The position numbers and the translations under genes were made by a program. From Koleobacter methoxysyntrophicus (GTDB lineage: Bacteria; Bacillota; Thermosediminibacteria; Koleobacterales; Koleobacteraceae), in assembly GCF_017301615.1 (NCBI RefSeq), contig NZ_CP059066.1, positions 2,029,001-2,093,000 on the forward strand: 64,000 nt of DNA, written 5' to 3'. Below are positions 7,497-16,456 of the stretch, piece after piece. The notes below the pieces were generated by a model. It ran no database searches, was not told the DNA's origin, and saw only the letters and a list, made by a program, of their open reading frames with translations. Each line of letters opens with the position of its first letter. Positions within the stretch are counted from its first letter, which is position 1.

Positions 7497-10475
7497 ATGA
7501 TTGATAAAATAAAAGAATTGATCGAAAAGGAAGATAAAAAGAATCCTCTTACAGATGAAGAATTAGCAAAACTCCTAAACATTAAAAGGGAACAAATTAC
7601 TGTGCTGCGCAATGAAGAGGGAATACTTGATTCAAGGGAGAGACGAGGACCTATTCTGATAAAACATCTAAAAGAAATATTACTTAACAATCCCGGTATT
7701 TCGGATAGAGAATTAACCAGGCAGATTAAAAAACGAGGATTTAAAATTTCTAGGTATACAGTAAAACAATATCGTAATGAAATAGAAGATAAAACGAAAA
7801 AAGAAATAATTAATATATCACAGCCGAAATCCGATAAAAAGACTAATCTTGAGTATAAAGGGCCGGAAAATACCGCTCTTTATAATAAAACCGAACCGGA
7901 ACGAGATGCCTTTTCAAATATAATTGGTTCCACAGGGAGTTTAAAGCCTCTGATACAGCAGGCTAAAGCCGCTGTCCTTTATCCCCCATTTGGCCTTCAT
8001 ACTTTAATTTTGGGGAATACCGGTGTAGGGAAGAGCGACCTGGCAGAGGCCATGTATCAATTTGCGAAACAGGCGGGGACCATTGATGCAGATGCTCCTT
8101 TTGTAATTTTCAATTGTGCAGATTATGCTGATAATCCTCAGCTCCTGTTGGCACAGCTATTCGGATATGTCAAAGGTGCTTTTACCGGTGCTGACACCGA
8201 TAAAGAAGGTTTGGTGGAAAAAGCAAACGGGGGAATATTATTCCTGGATGAAGTCCACAGGCTCCCCCCTGAAGGCCAGGAAATACTGTTTTATATAATG
8301 GACAAAGGGAAGTTCAGGAGACTGGGTGAAACGGGAGAAGCGAGAAAGGTTAACCTGATGATAATTGCGGCTACAACGGAAAATCCGGAATCCACTCTGC
8401 TCCAGACCTTCAGGCGGAGAATCCCGATGATTATTGAATTACCACCCCTTTCTGCCAGACCTCTTTCTGAGAGGTTTGAAATGATAACCTATTTCTTCCG
8501 TAAAGAAGCCGGAAGGACGGGGATGTCAATTAAGGTTTCTCAGGAAGCATTAAAAGCACTGCTGCAGTACGAGTGTCCGGGAAACATCGGTCAGCTGATG
8601 AGCGATATACAGGTTGCCTGTGCGAGGGGTTTTTTAAATCATATGATAAACCAGACAAAAGTTATGGACATAAAGATCGAAGACCTGCCTTATCATACAA
8701 GAAAAGGCCTGTTGAAAATACAGAACAGAACAGAAGAAGTTGAAAATATCGTTAAAGGCAGCCTGATTGTTCACCCTGATAATAAACCGATTGATGTGCT
8801 GCCTAAAGAAGACTTATATACCCTTCCTTCAGAGATATATCAACATATTGAACAAAGATATGCGGAACTCCAGAGCAAAGGCATGTCCTGCGACATTATA
8901 AATTATATACTGGGTACCGAATTGGAGAGCCGATTTAAAAAAATAATGAAGCAGGTAGAATCTAATGCAAGACCCCTTGAGAAAAAGGATTTGGTGAAAA
9001 TAGTAGGTATAGAGGTAGCCGATGTTGTAGAAAAGATGCTGAAAATTGCCGAAAGGAAATTAGGGGTTTCCGGAGATAGTCTATATTACTGCCTGGCAAT
9101 TCACCTGAGCACAACCCTTGAACGGGTGAAGCATGGGAAAACCATATTAAATCCTCAATTGCAAAAGGTAAAGAGGGAATATTTTCATGAATATAAGGTT
9201 GCTAAAGAGATGGTGGGTTTGGCAGAAGAAAAACTTAATATTAAACTTCCGGAAGATGAAATCGGTTTCGTCGCGATGTATTTACGCACCCTTACAGAAA
9301 AGGAAGAAACGAGGGAAGAAGGAAGGATAGGAATTGTCGTTATTTCTCACGGCCATGTAGCAAACGGGATGGCTGAGGTGGCCAACCGTTTACTAGGGGT
9401 AGTTCATGCAAAAAGTGTAGAGATGTCCCTGGATGAAAGCCCTGAAATGGCTTTAGACAGAGCAATCGAGGTGGTAAAAAGCTGCGATGAAGGGAAAGGG
9501 GTTCTTCTTTTAGTGGATATGGGTTCCCTTGTGACCTTTGGCGAGATAATTACGGAAAGGACGGGGATAAGGACCCGCATTATTTCGAGGACAGATACAG
9601 TAATGGTGATAGAGGCCGTTAGGAGGGCAATACTGCCCGGAGTAACGTTAGATGAACTTGCCGATACATTGGAAGAGAACCCCAAATACTTAACCAGGTT
9701 ATCGAATAATAGACCGGAAAAAGGGAAAAAACCTAAAGCAATTTTAACCATATGCATAACCGGTGAAGGCTCCGCTATTAAAGTTAAGGAATACATCGAA
9801 AACCTGATACCGGGTTTGGAAGATATAGAGATAATCCCTATTGGTGTACTAACGGAAAATATCGGGGATTTAATCTCCGCCATAGGGGAAAAAAAGGATT
9901 TATTGGCTGTAGTTGGAACAATAAACCCCGATTATGATAATGTGCCATTTATATCTATTGAAGAAATCATGAAAGGTTCAGGGATTGCTGGTCTTAAGGA
10001 AATAATTAGCGGGAGAAAGAAAAGGTTAGATCCTAGGGATGCACATGGCCCAAAATGTCATTTAAAAAAGATGTTTTACCCTGAGATAGTATTGATGCAG
10101 CAGAAGGGCTTTAGCAAGGAACAGGTCATACACCATTTGGGGGAACTATTGATTAAATACGGTTATGTTAGGGAAGGTTTTGTTCAGCAGGTCTTTGAAA
10201 GAGAAAAGGACGGCATAACATTTATAGGCAATGGAATTGCCGTCCCCCATGCTGAACCTTCATATGTGCTGAAGCCGTGTATAGCCTTTGCAAATCTGGC
10301 TGAGCCGGTAGACTGGGATGGTTACCCTGTTAACCTGGTTTTTATGCCGGCGCTACTGCCTGCGTGTAAACCGGTTTTCCAGGACCTGTACAATATAATA
10401 CGATCTCCCGATTCCCTAAAAGCCCTTAAAGAAGCGACCAATTTTGAACAATTGATGGATGCTTTAAAAGAGTGA
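7497..10475 (+). CDS. LevR-type sigma-54-dependent transcriptional activator with PTS regulatory domains
   Basis: A 992-residue activator. Residues 1-96 hold two HTH-like repeats resembling the sigma-54 RpoN box; the second reads SRYTVKQYRN at 85-94. Next comes the AAA+ domain with Walker A GNTGVGKS (173-180), the sigma-54 contact loop GAFTGA (about 227) and Walker B LFLDEVH. A PRD domain follows (about 460-575) with His near 536; the second PRD His position appears to be Tyr (FVAMYL). Then come an EIIA-Man-like domain (His about 618), a GatB-like EIIB segment and a C-terminal EIIA-Fru/Gat domain (AVPHAEP, His about 918). Activity is expected to be set by PTS phosphorylation. It is first in the operon, before galactitol-type PTS genes. 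A GGAGAGGGG ribosome binding site precedes the ATG. Confidence 0.9.
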   Translation: MIDKIKELIEKEDKKNPLTDEELAKLLNIKREQITVLRNEEGILDSRERRGPILIKHLKEILLNNPGISDRELTRQIKKRGFKISRYTVKQYRNEIEDKTKKEIINISQPKSDKKTNLEYKGPENTALYNKTEPERDAFSNIIGSTGSLKPLIQQAKAAVLYPPFGLHTLILGNTGVGKSDLAEAMYQFAKQAGTIDADAPFVIFNCADYADNPQLLLAQLFGYVKGAFTGADTDKEGLVEKANGGILFLDEVHRLPPEGQEILFYIMDKGKFRRLGETGEARKVNLMIIAATTENPESTLLQTFRRRIPMIIELPPLSARPLSERFEMITYFFRKEAGRTGMSIKVSQEALKALLQYECPGNIGQLMSDIQVACARGFLNHMINQTKVMDIKIEDLPYHTRKGLLKIQNRTEEVENIVKGSLIVHPDNKPIDVLPKEDLYTLPSEIYQHIEQRYAELQSKGMSCDIINYILGTELESRFKKIMKQVESNARPLEKKDLVKIVGIEVADVVEKMLKIAERKLGVSGDSLYYCLAIHLSTTLERVKHGKTILNPQLQKVKREYFHEYKVAKEMVGLAEEKLNIKLPEDEIGFVAMYLRTLTEKEETREEGRIGIVVISHGHVANGMAEVANRLLGVVHAKSVEMSLDESPEMALDRAIEVVKSCDEGKGVLLLVDMGSLVTFGEIITERTGIRTRIISRTDTVMVIEAVRRAILPGVTLDELADTLEENPKYLTRLSNNRPEKGKKPKAILTICITGEGSAIKVKEYIENLIPGLEDIEIIPIGVLTENIGDLISAIGEKKDLLAVVGTINPDYDNVPFISIEEIMKGSGIAGLKEIISGRKKRLDPRDAHGPKCHLKKMFYPEIVLMQQKGFSKEQVIHHLGELLIKYGYVREGFVQQVFEREKDGITFIGNGIAVPHAEPSYVLKPCIAFANLAEPVDWDGYPVNLVFMPALLPACKPVFQDLYNIIRSPDSLKALKEATNFEQLMDALKE

Positions 10476-10565
10476 AACTGGAGTGCAGCAGAGGTGGTAT
10501 TAGGTAATTCAATTGTGCCTGTTTTAAAAACAACGTGTAGATAAAGATAAGGGGGTATAAATATC

Positions 10566-11045
10566 GTGGATGTTATGAAGTTATTTAAAGAGGATTTAAT
10601 AGTAACAGGTTTAGAAGCAAAAAATGATGAAGAAGTTATAACCGCTTTGGGGAACCTGCTTTATTTGAAGGGGTATGTAAAAAAGAGCTTTGTTAAGGCG
10701 GTTATTGACAGGGAAAAAAAATACCCAACCGGTTTGCCGATAAATGAAATAAATCTTGCAATACCCCATACTGATGCTGAGCATGTATTAAAACCAGCAA
10801 TTGCATTAGCCGTACTGAAAAAACCGGTTCTTTTCAAAAATATGGCAGATCCTTGCCAAAAAGTAAAAGCAAATTTGGTTTTCACTATAGCTTTAAATGA
10901 TAGCCACAATCAGCCGATATTGTTGCAAAAACTCATGTCAATTTTTCAGGATGAGAAACTGCTGTTGACTATAAAAGAATCACAAAGCGCTTCTTCTATT
11001 TTTGACATAATTAAATTAAAGTTCAAAGAAGAAAATGTGTCTTAA
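10566..11045 (+). CDS. gatA: PTS galactitol/fructose-type EIIA component
   Basis: A 159-residue EIIA of the fructose/mannitol/galactitol fold. The phosphorylatable His sits in LAIPHTD near residue 61. It accepts phosphate from HPr and passes it to the EIIB encoded next. It resembles the C-terminal domain of the preceding activator, suggesting a shared origin. The start is a GTG with GGGGG about 10 bases upstream. The gat symbol follows the family of the three subunits; the true sugar is unknown because no catabolic enzyme follows. Confidence 0.85.
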   Translation: MDVMKLFKEDLIVTGLEAKNDEEVITALGNLLYLKGYVKKSFVKAVIDREKKYPTGLPINEINLAIPHTDAEHVLKPAIALAVLKKPVLFKNMADPCQKVKANLVFTIALNDSHNQPILLQKLMSIFQDEKLLLTIKESQSASSIFDIIKLKFKEENVS

Positions 11046-11096
11046 TAAAAATAAAAACAGAATAAGTTCTATCAAAATAACGAGCGAGGGGGTGAA

Positions 11097-11381
11097 ATGT
11101 TGAAAAAAAGAATTGTTGTAGCATGCGGAACAGGAATTGCCACTTCAACGGTTGCTGCAGAGAGGATTTCAAAAGAATGTGAAAAGGCAGGAATAGATGT
11201 TGATATCATCCAGTGCAAAGTATCAGAAATTAACAGCTATTTGGCGGATGCAGACCTAATAGTTTCAACAACAATTTTGCCAGTAAAGACGGATGTACCC
11301 GTAGTAAATGGCTTGCCTTTTATTACAGGAATAGGCATTGAAAAGGCAGTAGAAAGCATCGTAAAAGAATTAACCTGTTGA
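11097..11381 (+). CDS. gatB: PTS galactitol-type EIIB component
   Basis: A 94-residue cytosolic EIIB of the GatB family. The phosphocysteine is Cys10 in VACGTGIATS, the active-site loop of this family. A GAGGGGGTG ribosome binding site precedes the ATG. It lies between the EIIA and the interrupted EIIC genes in one operon. Confidence 0.9.
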   Translation: MLKKRIVVACGTGIATSTVAAERISKECEKAGIDVDIIQCKVSEINSYLADADLIVSTTILPVKTDVPVVNGLPFITGIGIEKAVESIVKELTC

Positions 11382-12217
11382 TAAAGGATTGTATTTTTTG
11401 ACTGAAATATTAATATGAAGGAGGTTAATATGATGAGCATAATAAATTTTATTCTTGACCTTGGGGCCACTGTTATGCTGCCAATAATCATCTTTCTTTT
11501 AAGTATCATCTTAGGTCAAAAACCAGGAAAGGCTTTTAGATCAAGTATTACAATCGGAGTTGGTTTTATCGGCATAAATCTGGTTATAGGATTATTGGTT
11601 AATAATTTGGGCCCTGCAGCAAAGGCTATGGTAGATAGAATGGGCATAGAATTAAATGTTATTGATGTAGGATGGCCTGCAGCGGCGGCAATAGCTTTTG
11701 CTTCTAAAGTCGGAGCATTGGTAATTCCAATAGGATTGGCTGTTAATATTTTAATGCTTATTACAAAAACAACAAAAACTGTAAATGTGGATTTATGGAA
11801 TTTCTGGCACTTTGCATTTACCGGGGCTTTGGTAAATGCTGCAACAGGAAGTTTAACATTGGGAATGATCGCAGCAGCAATAAATGCGGCTATTGTTTTA
11901 AAACTGGGTGATTGGACCGCACCAATTGTGCAGGAATTTTACGGTATTCCGGGCATATCATTACCTCACGGTTTTTCAGCTGCTTATGTTCCTATAGCTA
12001 TCCCAATAAATAAACTAATTGACAGAATACCGGTTATCAATAAAATTGAGGCAAGCCCGGAAACTATTAACAAAAAGTTCGGTGTATTTGGTGAACCGAT
12101 TATCCTAGGGTTGATTCTAGGTTTAATTCTTGGGGTTTTAGCAGGTTATGACCTTAAAGGAATCCTGCAATTAGGGATGTCTATGGCAGGTGTAATGCTG
12201 TTAATGCCGAGAATGGT

Positions 12218-12225
12218 AAAAATTT
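12218..12225 (+). repeat. Left 8-bp target-site duplication of the ISL3 element
   Basis: AAAAATTT directly precedes the element and is repeated exactly at 13573-13580. Eight base pairs is the usual duplication length for ISL3-family elements. Confidence 0.95.
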
Positions 12226-13572
12226 GGTTCATCTCCATTTCCGTTGGTAAAAAGCAGCTAAAATAGAAGGACATCTGCATACCTCGTCGTAATTAGATAT
12301 TGACTCTAAAACATCTAAGGAGGTATTACAGATGTCCAATATAAGTATAACATCATTATTCCCCTTTCGTCGACTAAAATTTATAGGTTCAGAGGACATT
12401 GATTTCGAGCAGGGTACCGGAAAAGTAGTTGAATTAAAACCAGACCTGCGTTTTACGCCCATTTGTTCTAAATGTAGCAGTAAAGGAGTCGGTAAGCATT
12501 CTAACCATCAACGTTTCTTAAGAGACCTTTCCTTAGGTCCTCATAAAACGCTAATCCATCTACATTATCGCAAGATAGAGTGTCCTCTGTGCGGTCAAAT
12601 AGTTGTAGAAGAGCTGGATATAGCCGAACCTGGTGGGCCAAGGGTAACCCGGCGTTTGGCTGTCTACATACAGGAACTCTGTAAATTAATGACCGTAAAG
12701 GATGTAGCAGAACATCTCCAGCTGGATTGGAAAACGGTTAAAGAAATTGATAAACAGGGTCTTAAGCAGGAATTTGCCGATATAGACTACAACGGATTAC
12801 GGTATTTGGCAATAGATGAAATCTCTTATGGAAAACACCACCGGTATCTGACTAATGTCATCGATTTTGAAACCGGCCGGATTGTTTGGGTTGGTAAAGA
12901 CCGTAAATATGAAACCTTAAAAGAGTTCTTCTTAAAGATGCCGGAGGAGGTACGAGACCAAATTAAGGCTGTTGCCATGGATATGTGGGACCCATTTATT
13001 AAAGCAGTTTCTGAATTTTGTCCCCAGGCTGCCATTGTCTTTGATGTATTTCATATAGTCGCTCAATACAATAAAGTAATTGACAAGGTCCGTAGAGTAG
13101 AAACCAGGGCTGCAATGGAAACTGATAAAAATGTCATTAAGGGCAGCCGCTGGATCCTGCTTAAAAATCCGGAGAATCTTAAAGAAAAGGAAATACCTCG
13201 TTTGGAAAAACTGCTTTCGATTAATAAGAACCTTTCCACCGTATACATTTTGAAAGATGAGCTAAAAACAATCTGGCAATGTAATGACCGCCAGCAGGTG
13301 TCAAAAGCGCTTGATGAGTGGTGCACAAAAGCATTGGAATCCGGTATACCTGCATTAAAACGGTTTGTGAAAACCTTACGACGCCATGAATACGGTATCC
13401 TTAATCACGCTGATTATCCAATACATACGAGTAAGCTGGAAGGGATAAACAATAAAATTAAGGTTATCAAACGTCAAGCTTATGGCTTCCATGACCTGGA
13501 GTATTTTATCTTAAAAGTTAAACAAGCCTGCTCATGAAAGCGTTAGTTCACCAACGCTTTTGGAGATGATCC
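12226..13572 (+). mobile_element. Complete ISL3-family insertion sequence (copy 1)
   Basis: The element is 1347 bp. Its ends are imperfect inverted repeats: left begins GGTTCATCTCCA, then CGTTGGT; right, read inward, begins GGATCATCTCCA, then CGTTGGT. Exact 8-bp duplications flank it. It holds one transposase gene in the same orientation as gatC. A decayed second copy lies at 40574-41783. Confidence 0.95.
12332..13537 (+). CDS. ISL3-family transposase
   Basis: A 401-residue transposase, full length for the family. The N-terminus carries a zinc-finger-type segment (CSKC near residues 45-48 and CPLCG near 85) and the phrase HNHQRFLRDLSLG-like block that introduces ISL3 DNA-binding domains. The DDE catalytic core begins about residue 150 (LAIDEIS) and includes AVAMDMWDPF. 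The C-terminus has the HTSKLEGINNKIKVIKRQAYG block with the catalytic Glu. An AAGGAGG ribosome binding site precedes the ATG. The gene appears intact, so the element may be active. Confidence 0.95.
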   Translation: MSNISITSLFPFRRLKFIGSEDIDFEQGTGKVVELKPDLRFTPICSKCSSKGVGKHSNHQRFLRDLSLGPHKTLIHLHYRKIECPLCGQIVVEELDIAEPGGPRVTRRLAVYIQELCKLMTVKDVAEHLQLDWKTVKEIDKQGLKQEFADIDYNGLRYLAIDEISYGKHHRYLTNVIDFETGRIVWVGKDRKYETLKEFFLKMPEEVRDQIKAVAMDMWDPFIKAVSEFCPQAAIVFDVFHIVAQYNKVIDKVRRVETRAAMETDKNVIKGSRWILLKNPENLKEKEIPRLEKLLSINKNLSTVYILKDELKTIWQCNDRQQVSKALDEWCTKALESGIPALKRFVKTLRRHEYGILNHADYPIHTSKLEGINNKIKVIKRQAYGFHDLEYFILKVKQACS

Positions 13573-13580
13573 AAAAATTT
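13573..13580 (+). repeat. Right 8-bp target-site duplication of the ISL3 element
   Basis: AAAAATTT, identical to 12218-12225, immediately follows the right inverted repeat. Confidence 0.95.
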
Positions 13581-14109
13581 TAATGGAAGGGCTTATTCCA
13601 GTATCTGAGGCTGCAAGAGATTTTATGCAGAAGCGGTTTTCAGGGCAAGAGTTTTATATTGGGCTTGATTCTGCTGTAGCTATCGGGCATCCTGCAGCCA
13701 TTGCAACTGCCCTTATACTGGTACCTATTACTATAATTCTTGCTTTAATTGTACCGGGGAACAATGTTTTGCCTTTTGGAGATTTGGCTACTATACCGTT
13801 TATGATAGCAATGGTTGCACCCATTTCAAAAGGGAATGTTTTTAGGTCAGTTATTATCGGTGCTATTGTTATTGGTGTAGGCCTGCTTATAGCTACAAAT
13901 GTCGCGCCTCTGCATACGCAGGCTGCCATAGATGCGGCTTTCCAATTCCCAGAAGGGGCTTCGAAAATTTCTAGTATATGTGATGGCGCTAACCCCTTAA
14001 CCTGGGTACTGTTACAGATAATGAAGATTTTTAGGTAAAAAGCGTAAAACAGTTTTTATTTCGATAAATAAATGCCAATAATTTTCAGCTTCTAATAGTT
14101 CATGATAGT

Positions 14110-14140
14110 CGGGGGAGGCTCCCCCGAATTTTTTATTTTT
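14110..14140 (+). terminator. Rho-independent terminator closing the LevR-gat operon
   Basis: CGGGGGA (14110-14116) pairs with TCCCCCG (14120-14126), a GC-rich 7-bp stem with a 3-base loop, followed by AATTTTTTATTTTT. Confidence 0.9.
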
Positions 14141-14392
14141 TGAATTAATGCATTAATTTCTGTGAAATCAAAATTATAAAGGCAGTATATAAATTTAAGT
14201 AGGTAGCAAGAAGGGAAAAGTAACCCTGTTAATAACTTGAGGGAATGTCACCTTAAAAGGGCTAATTATCGTGAGAAAATGACGTTGATAAGGAGAAAAC
14301 AGTCTTTTATACAATTGATATCCTTTATGACTAAAAGTGCAGAAGATGAGTTGTAATATAGTATAAAAATCTAATATTTGGGGTGAGTGAGG
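14141..14392. other. Gene-free stretch with spaced GAGAAAATGAC-like repeats
   Basis: No convincing gene. Three related blocks, GGGAAAAGTAAC (14213), GGGAATGTCAC (14241) and GAGAAAATGACG (14273), recur at about 30-base intervals in the same orientation, with a partial fourth (GGAGAAAACAG at 14292). Spaced repeats of this sequence type occur at the ends of IS21-family elements; no transposase remains here. The right part ends in the ribosome binding site of the next gene. Confidence 0.35.
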
Positions 14393-14920
14393 ATGCAAGG
14401 AGATTTAAGTAATTTAAAAAATAAAATCCTGGAAAAGGCTTATAAAAGAGGTTATTATTACGAAGGCAAGTATAGAGGTTGTTCACAAGCTGTGGTCGCA
14501 GCTATTTTAGATCTTTTTAACATAGACGAAATCGTCTTTAAGGTAGCCAGTGGATTTTCCGGAGGAATAGCAGAAGAGGCAAAGGGCACATGTGGAGCAT
14601 TTTCAGGTGGCGTGATGATAATTTCATACATCTTTGGTAGAGATCTGGTACATTATCATCTAAGCTGATCTAAATTCAGATATCGGGAGCTTATTAGGAA
14701 ATTGCGTCGTCTATTTTATGAAACTTATAATGGTGAGACATGTTTGGCTGTACAAAATTTTATATTTGGCCGATATTATGATATGAGTGACCCTGCCCAA
14801 AAAAAGGCTTTTGAAGAAGCCGGAGCCCATAAGGACAAATGTACACACGTAGTAGGAACTGCTGCAAAGTGGATTACAGAAATCTTATTAGACGAAGGGG
14901 TACCATTACAGAAACTATAA
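14393..14920 (+). pseudogene. C_GCAxxG_C_C family redox protein gene interrupted by an in-frame TGA
   Basis: One reading frame continues from 14393 to 14920 except for a single TGA at 14666-14668. The first part has the YRGCSQAV segment and GTCGAFSGG, matching the family's Cys-rich core; the second part, after the TGA, continues with RELIRKL, GETC and KCTHVVGTAA, which hold the last two conserved Cys. Together they give about 175 residues, close to the family's usual length. The family is a probable redox protein with a bound cofactor of unknown role. The TGA replaces a residue in a variable linker, not a conserved Cys, so I favour a nonsense mutation over selenocysteine. Confidence 0.75.
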
Positions 14921-15089
14921 AAACAGGCCGATTATCTCCTATACTTTTCAAGGAAAATTTATATACTTATACAATGTTATATGTTATAATGTAGTTATAT
15001 GGAATAATTGGATAGGTTTAGTATTTTAAAAGATAAACTTTACAATTACTTGAGTGCCGTATTTATTCTGTTTCTTTAGGATGATGCGC

Positions 15090-15656
15090 ATGAGTAACTT
15101 TATGTCAAAAAATGAATACATTATAGCTTTTCAGAAACTCTATAACTTTATATATAAAACCATCCTATATATTATAAAAGACAAAGATTTGGCTTTGGAT
15201 ATTTGCCAGGAAGCTTTCATAAGAGGATACAATAAGATACATACCCTTAATAATACAGCAAAGTTTAGGACCTGGATACTGAAAATAGCTACCAATATAG
15301 CATATGAATATATTAAACGAAATAAAGAAATATGCGTTGAAGATATTAATGGTATAATACAATTGGAAAACGAGTTTTATTGCAAAGTAAACAATGTAGA
15401 GCAAGAAGTTTTGAACCATGAACTAGAGGAGGAAATAAAAAAGATATTAATCTCATTAAATTCGAGGTATTCCACTGTCTTAATTTACAGGTTCTACTGT
15501 GAAATGACTTATGAAGAAATAGCTACAGAACTCGGTATTGATATTAATTCAGTTAAGGTAAATCTGTACAGGGGAAAAAAACAATTTAAAAAACGGTTAC
15601 AGATGAATAATACCCTTAAAGAATACATAAGGGGTGTAGGGATAAATGGAAAATAA
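15090..15656 (+). CDS. ECF-type RNA polymerase sigma factor
   Basis: A 188-residue sigma-70-family protein. Region 2 (about residues 10-85) has DLALDICQEAFIRGYNKI and FRTWILKIATNIAYEYIKR, the core-binding and -10 recognition helices. Region 4 (about 120-175) has MTYEEIATELGIDINSVKVNLYRGKKQFK, the -35 helix-turn-helix. I chose ATG 15090, which follows an AGGATGAT stretch; other ATGs at 15081, 15084 and 15102 are possible. The next gene overlaps its end and encodes a membrane protein, the usual sigma/anti-sigma arrangement. Likely targets are the two promoter motifs at 16977-17009 and 17049-17081. Confidence 0.9.
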   Translation: MSNFMSKNEYIIAFQKLYNFIYKTILYIIKDKDLALDICQEAFIRGYNKIHTLNNTAKFRTWILKIATNIAYEYIKRNKEICVEDINGIIQLENEFYCKVNNVEQEVLNHELEEEIKKILISLNSRYSTVLIYRFYCEMTYEEIATELGIDINSVKVNLYRGKKQFKKRLQMNNTLKEYIRGVGINGK

Positions 15657-16425
15657 AGGGGATATGATTATAAAAAGATGCCTGGATGATGTAATAAGCA
15701 GTTTACCCGAACCAGATATTCAACCGGATTGGGGTACTTTAATCTCACGGATTGAGGAAGATGAAAAAAAGGGAAATACTTACAAAACGATTTTTTTAAT
15801 CAAAGCAAAAAAATATTTAATCGCAACATCAATCTCCCTGTTAATTCTCTTCCTGTTAACTTTCATAAGTATATCTTTAACCGTCAGTCCAACCAGTGCA
15901 AAGAACACCTTTGTAGAGAATATCATTTTTAAAGTAAGACAAAACATCGGTAGTATTTTTAAAATGTCAACCGATTACAACATAGAAAATAATGATATAG
16001 AGAAAGAGGAAAGTAATGATTTGATAAAAAAGCTTAATACAACAGATATTGAGGAAGCGCAGACCATTTCAGGCGGTATAATTACTTTTCCCGCTTATAT
16101 GCCTCCAGCTTACAGCCTGGAGAATATAACCTTATACAAAGTGGAGAATAAAGTGAAAAACATATTCCTTGAATATACTGATAATAAAGGGAATTACATT
16201 AAGCTAAGGGAAACCATAATTGCTGAAGGAAATGCCTATGAAATAAACTACAAACAGGACAACGCAAGTGTATCAAAGTTTCAAGAAGACAGTATCCATT
16301 ATATTCTATTATCCTTTGAGAATGGGATATCCAAACTAATCTGGGATAAATTCGGCATAAATTATATGCTGACAGGTCCATTGAATAGAGATGAAATGTT
16401 AAATATCGCAAAATCCATAAAATAG
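15646..16425 (+). CDS. Membrane protein with DUF4367-like domain, probable anti-sigma factor
   Basis: A 259-residue protein with a short cytosolic N-terminus (about 55 residues, helical and charged), one membrane segment (about 57-79) and an extracytosolic domain. The C-terminal half (about 140-259) resembles DUF4367 domains: GGIITFPAYMPPAY, a repeat of beta-strand residues, and a terminal EMLNIAKSIK helix. It overlaps the sigma-factor gene by 11 bases, so the two are coupled. By position it should bind the sigma factor and release it on an envelope signal. No CHCC zinc-binding anti-sigma motif is seen. Confidence 0.75.
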   Translation: MENKGDMIIKRCLDDVISSLPEPDIQPDWGTLISRIEEDEKKGNTYKTIFLIKAKKYLIATSISLLILFLLTFISISLTVSPTSAKNTFVENIIFKVRQNIGSIFKMSTDYNIENNDIEKEESNDLIKKLNTTDIEEAQTISGGIITFPAYMPPAYSLENITLYKVENKVKNIFLEYTDNKGNYIKLRETIIAEGNAYEINYKQDNASVSKFQEDSIHYILLSFENGISKLIWDKFGINYMLTGPLNRDEMLNIAKSIK

Positions 16426-16427
16426 AC

Positions 16428-16456
16428 GAGAGAGGGGGGCCCTTCTCTCTTTTAGT
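16428..16456. terminator. Bidirectional terminator between convergent genes
   Basis: GAGAGA (16428-16433) pairs with TCTCTC (16444-16449), with further G-C pairing inside. A CTTTTAG stretch follows on the plus strand. It lies between the convergent anti-sigma and DUF6147-like genes. Confidence 0.65.

Larger units (their letters stand above)
11433..14038 (+). pseudogene. gatC: PTS galactitol-type EIIC permease, split by an ISL3-family insertion
   Basis: The gene is in two parts: 11433-12225 and 13581-14038. Removing the insertion sequence and one copy of the 8-bp duplication restores a single open frame of about 416 residues, normal for GatC, reading MVKILMEGLIPVSEAA across the junction. The N-terminal part has the hydrophobic segments and FGEPIILG typical of the family; the C-terminal part carries IGHPAAIATALILVP. 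The start is set by AAGGAGG at 11418-11424. The interrupted permease should be non-functional, which would leave EIIA, EIIB and the activator without a transport channel. No other mutation is obvious in either part, so the insertion looks recent. Confidence 0.92.

Noticed and set aside
14666-14668. TGA as a selenocysteine codon
   Set aside because: All conserved Cys of the family are already encoded, the TGA falls in a variable linker, and only a weak 4-5 bp stem follows.
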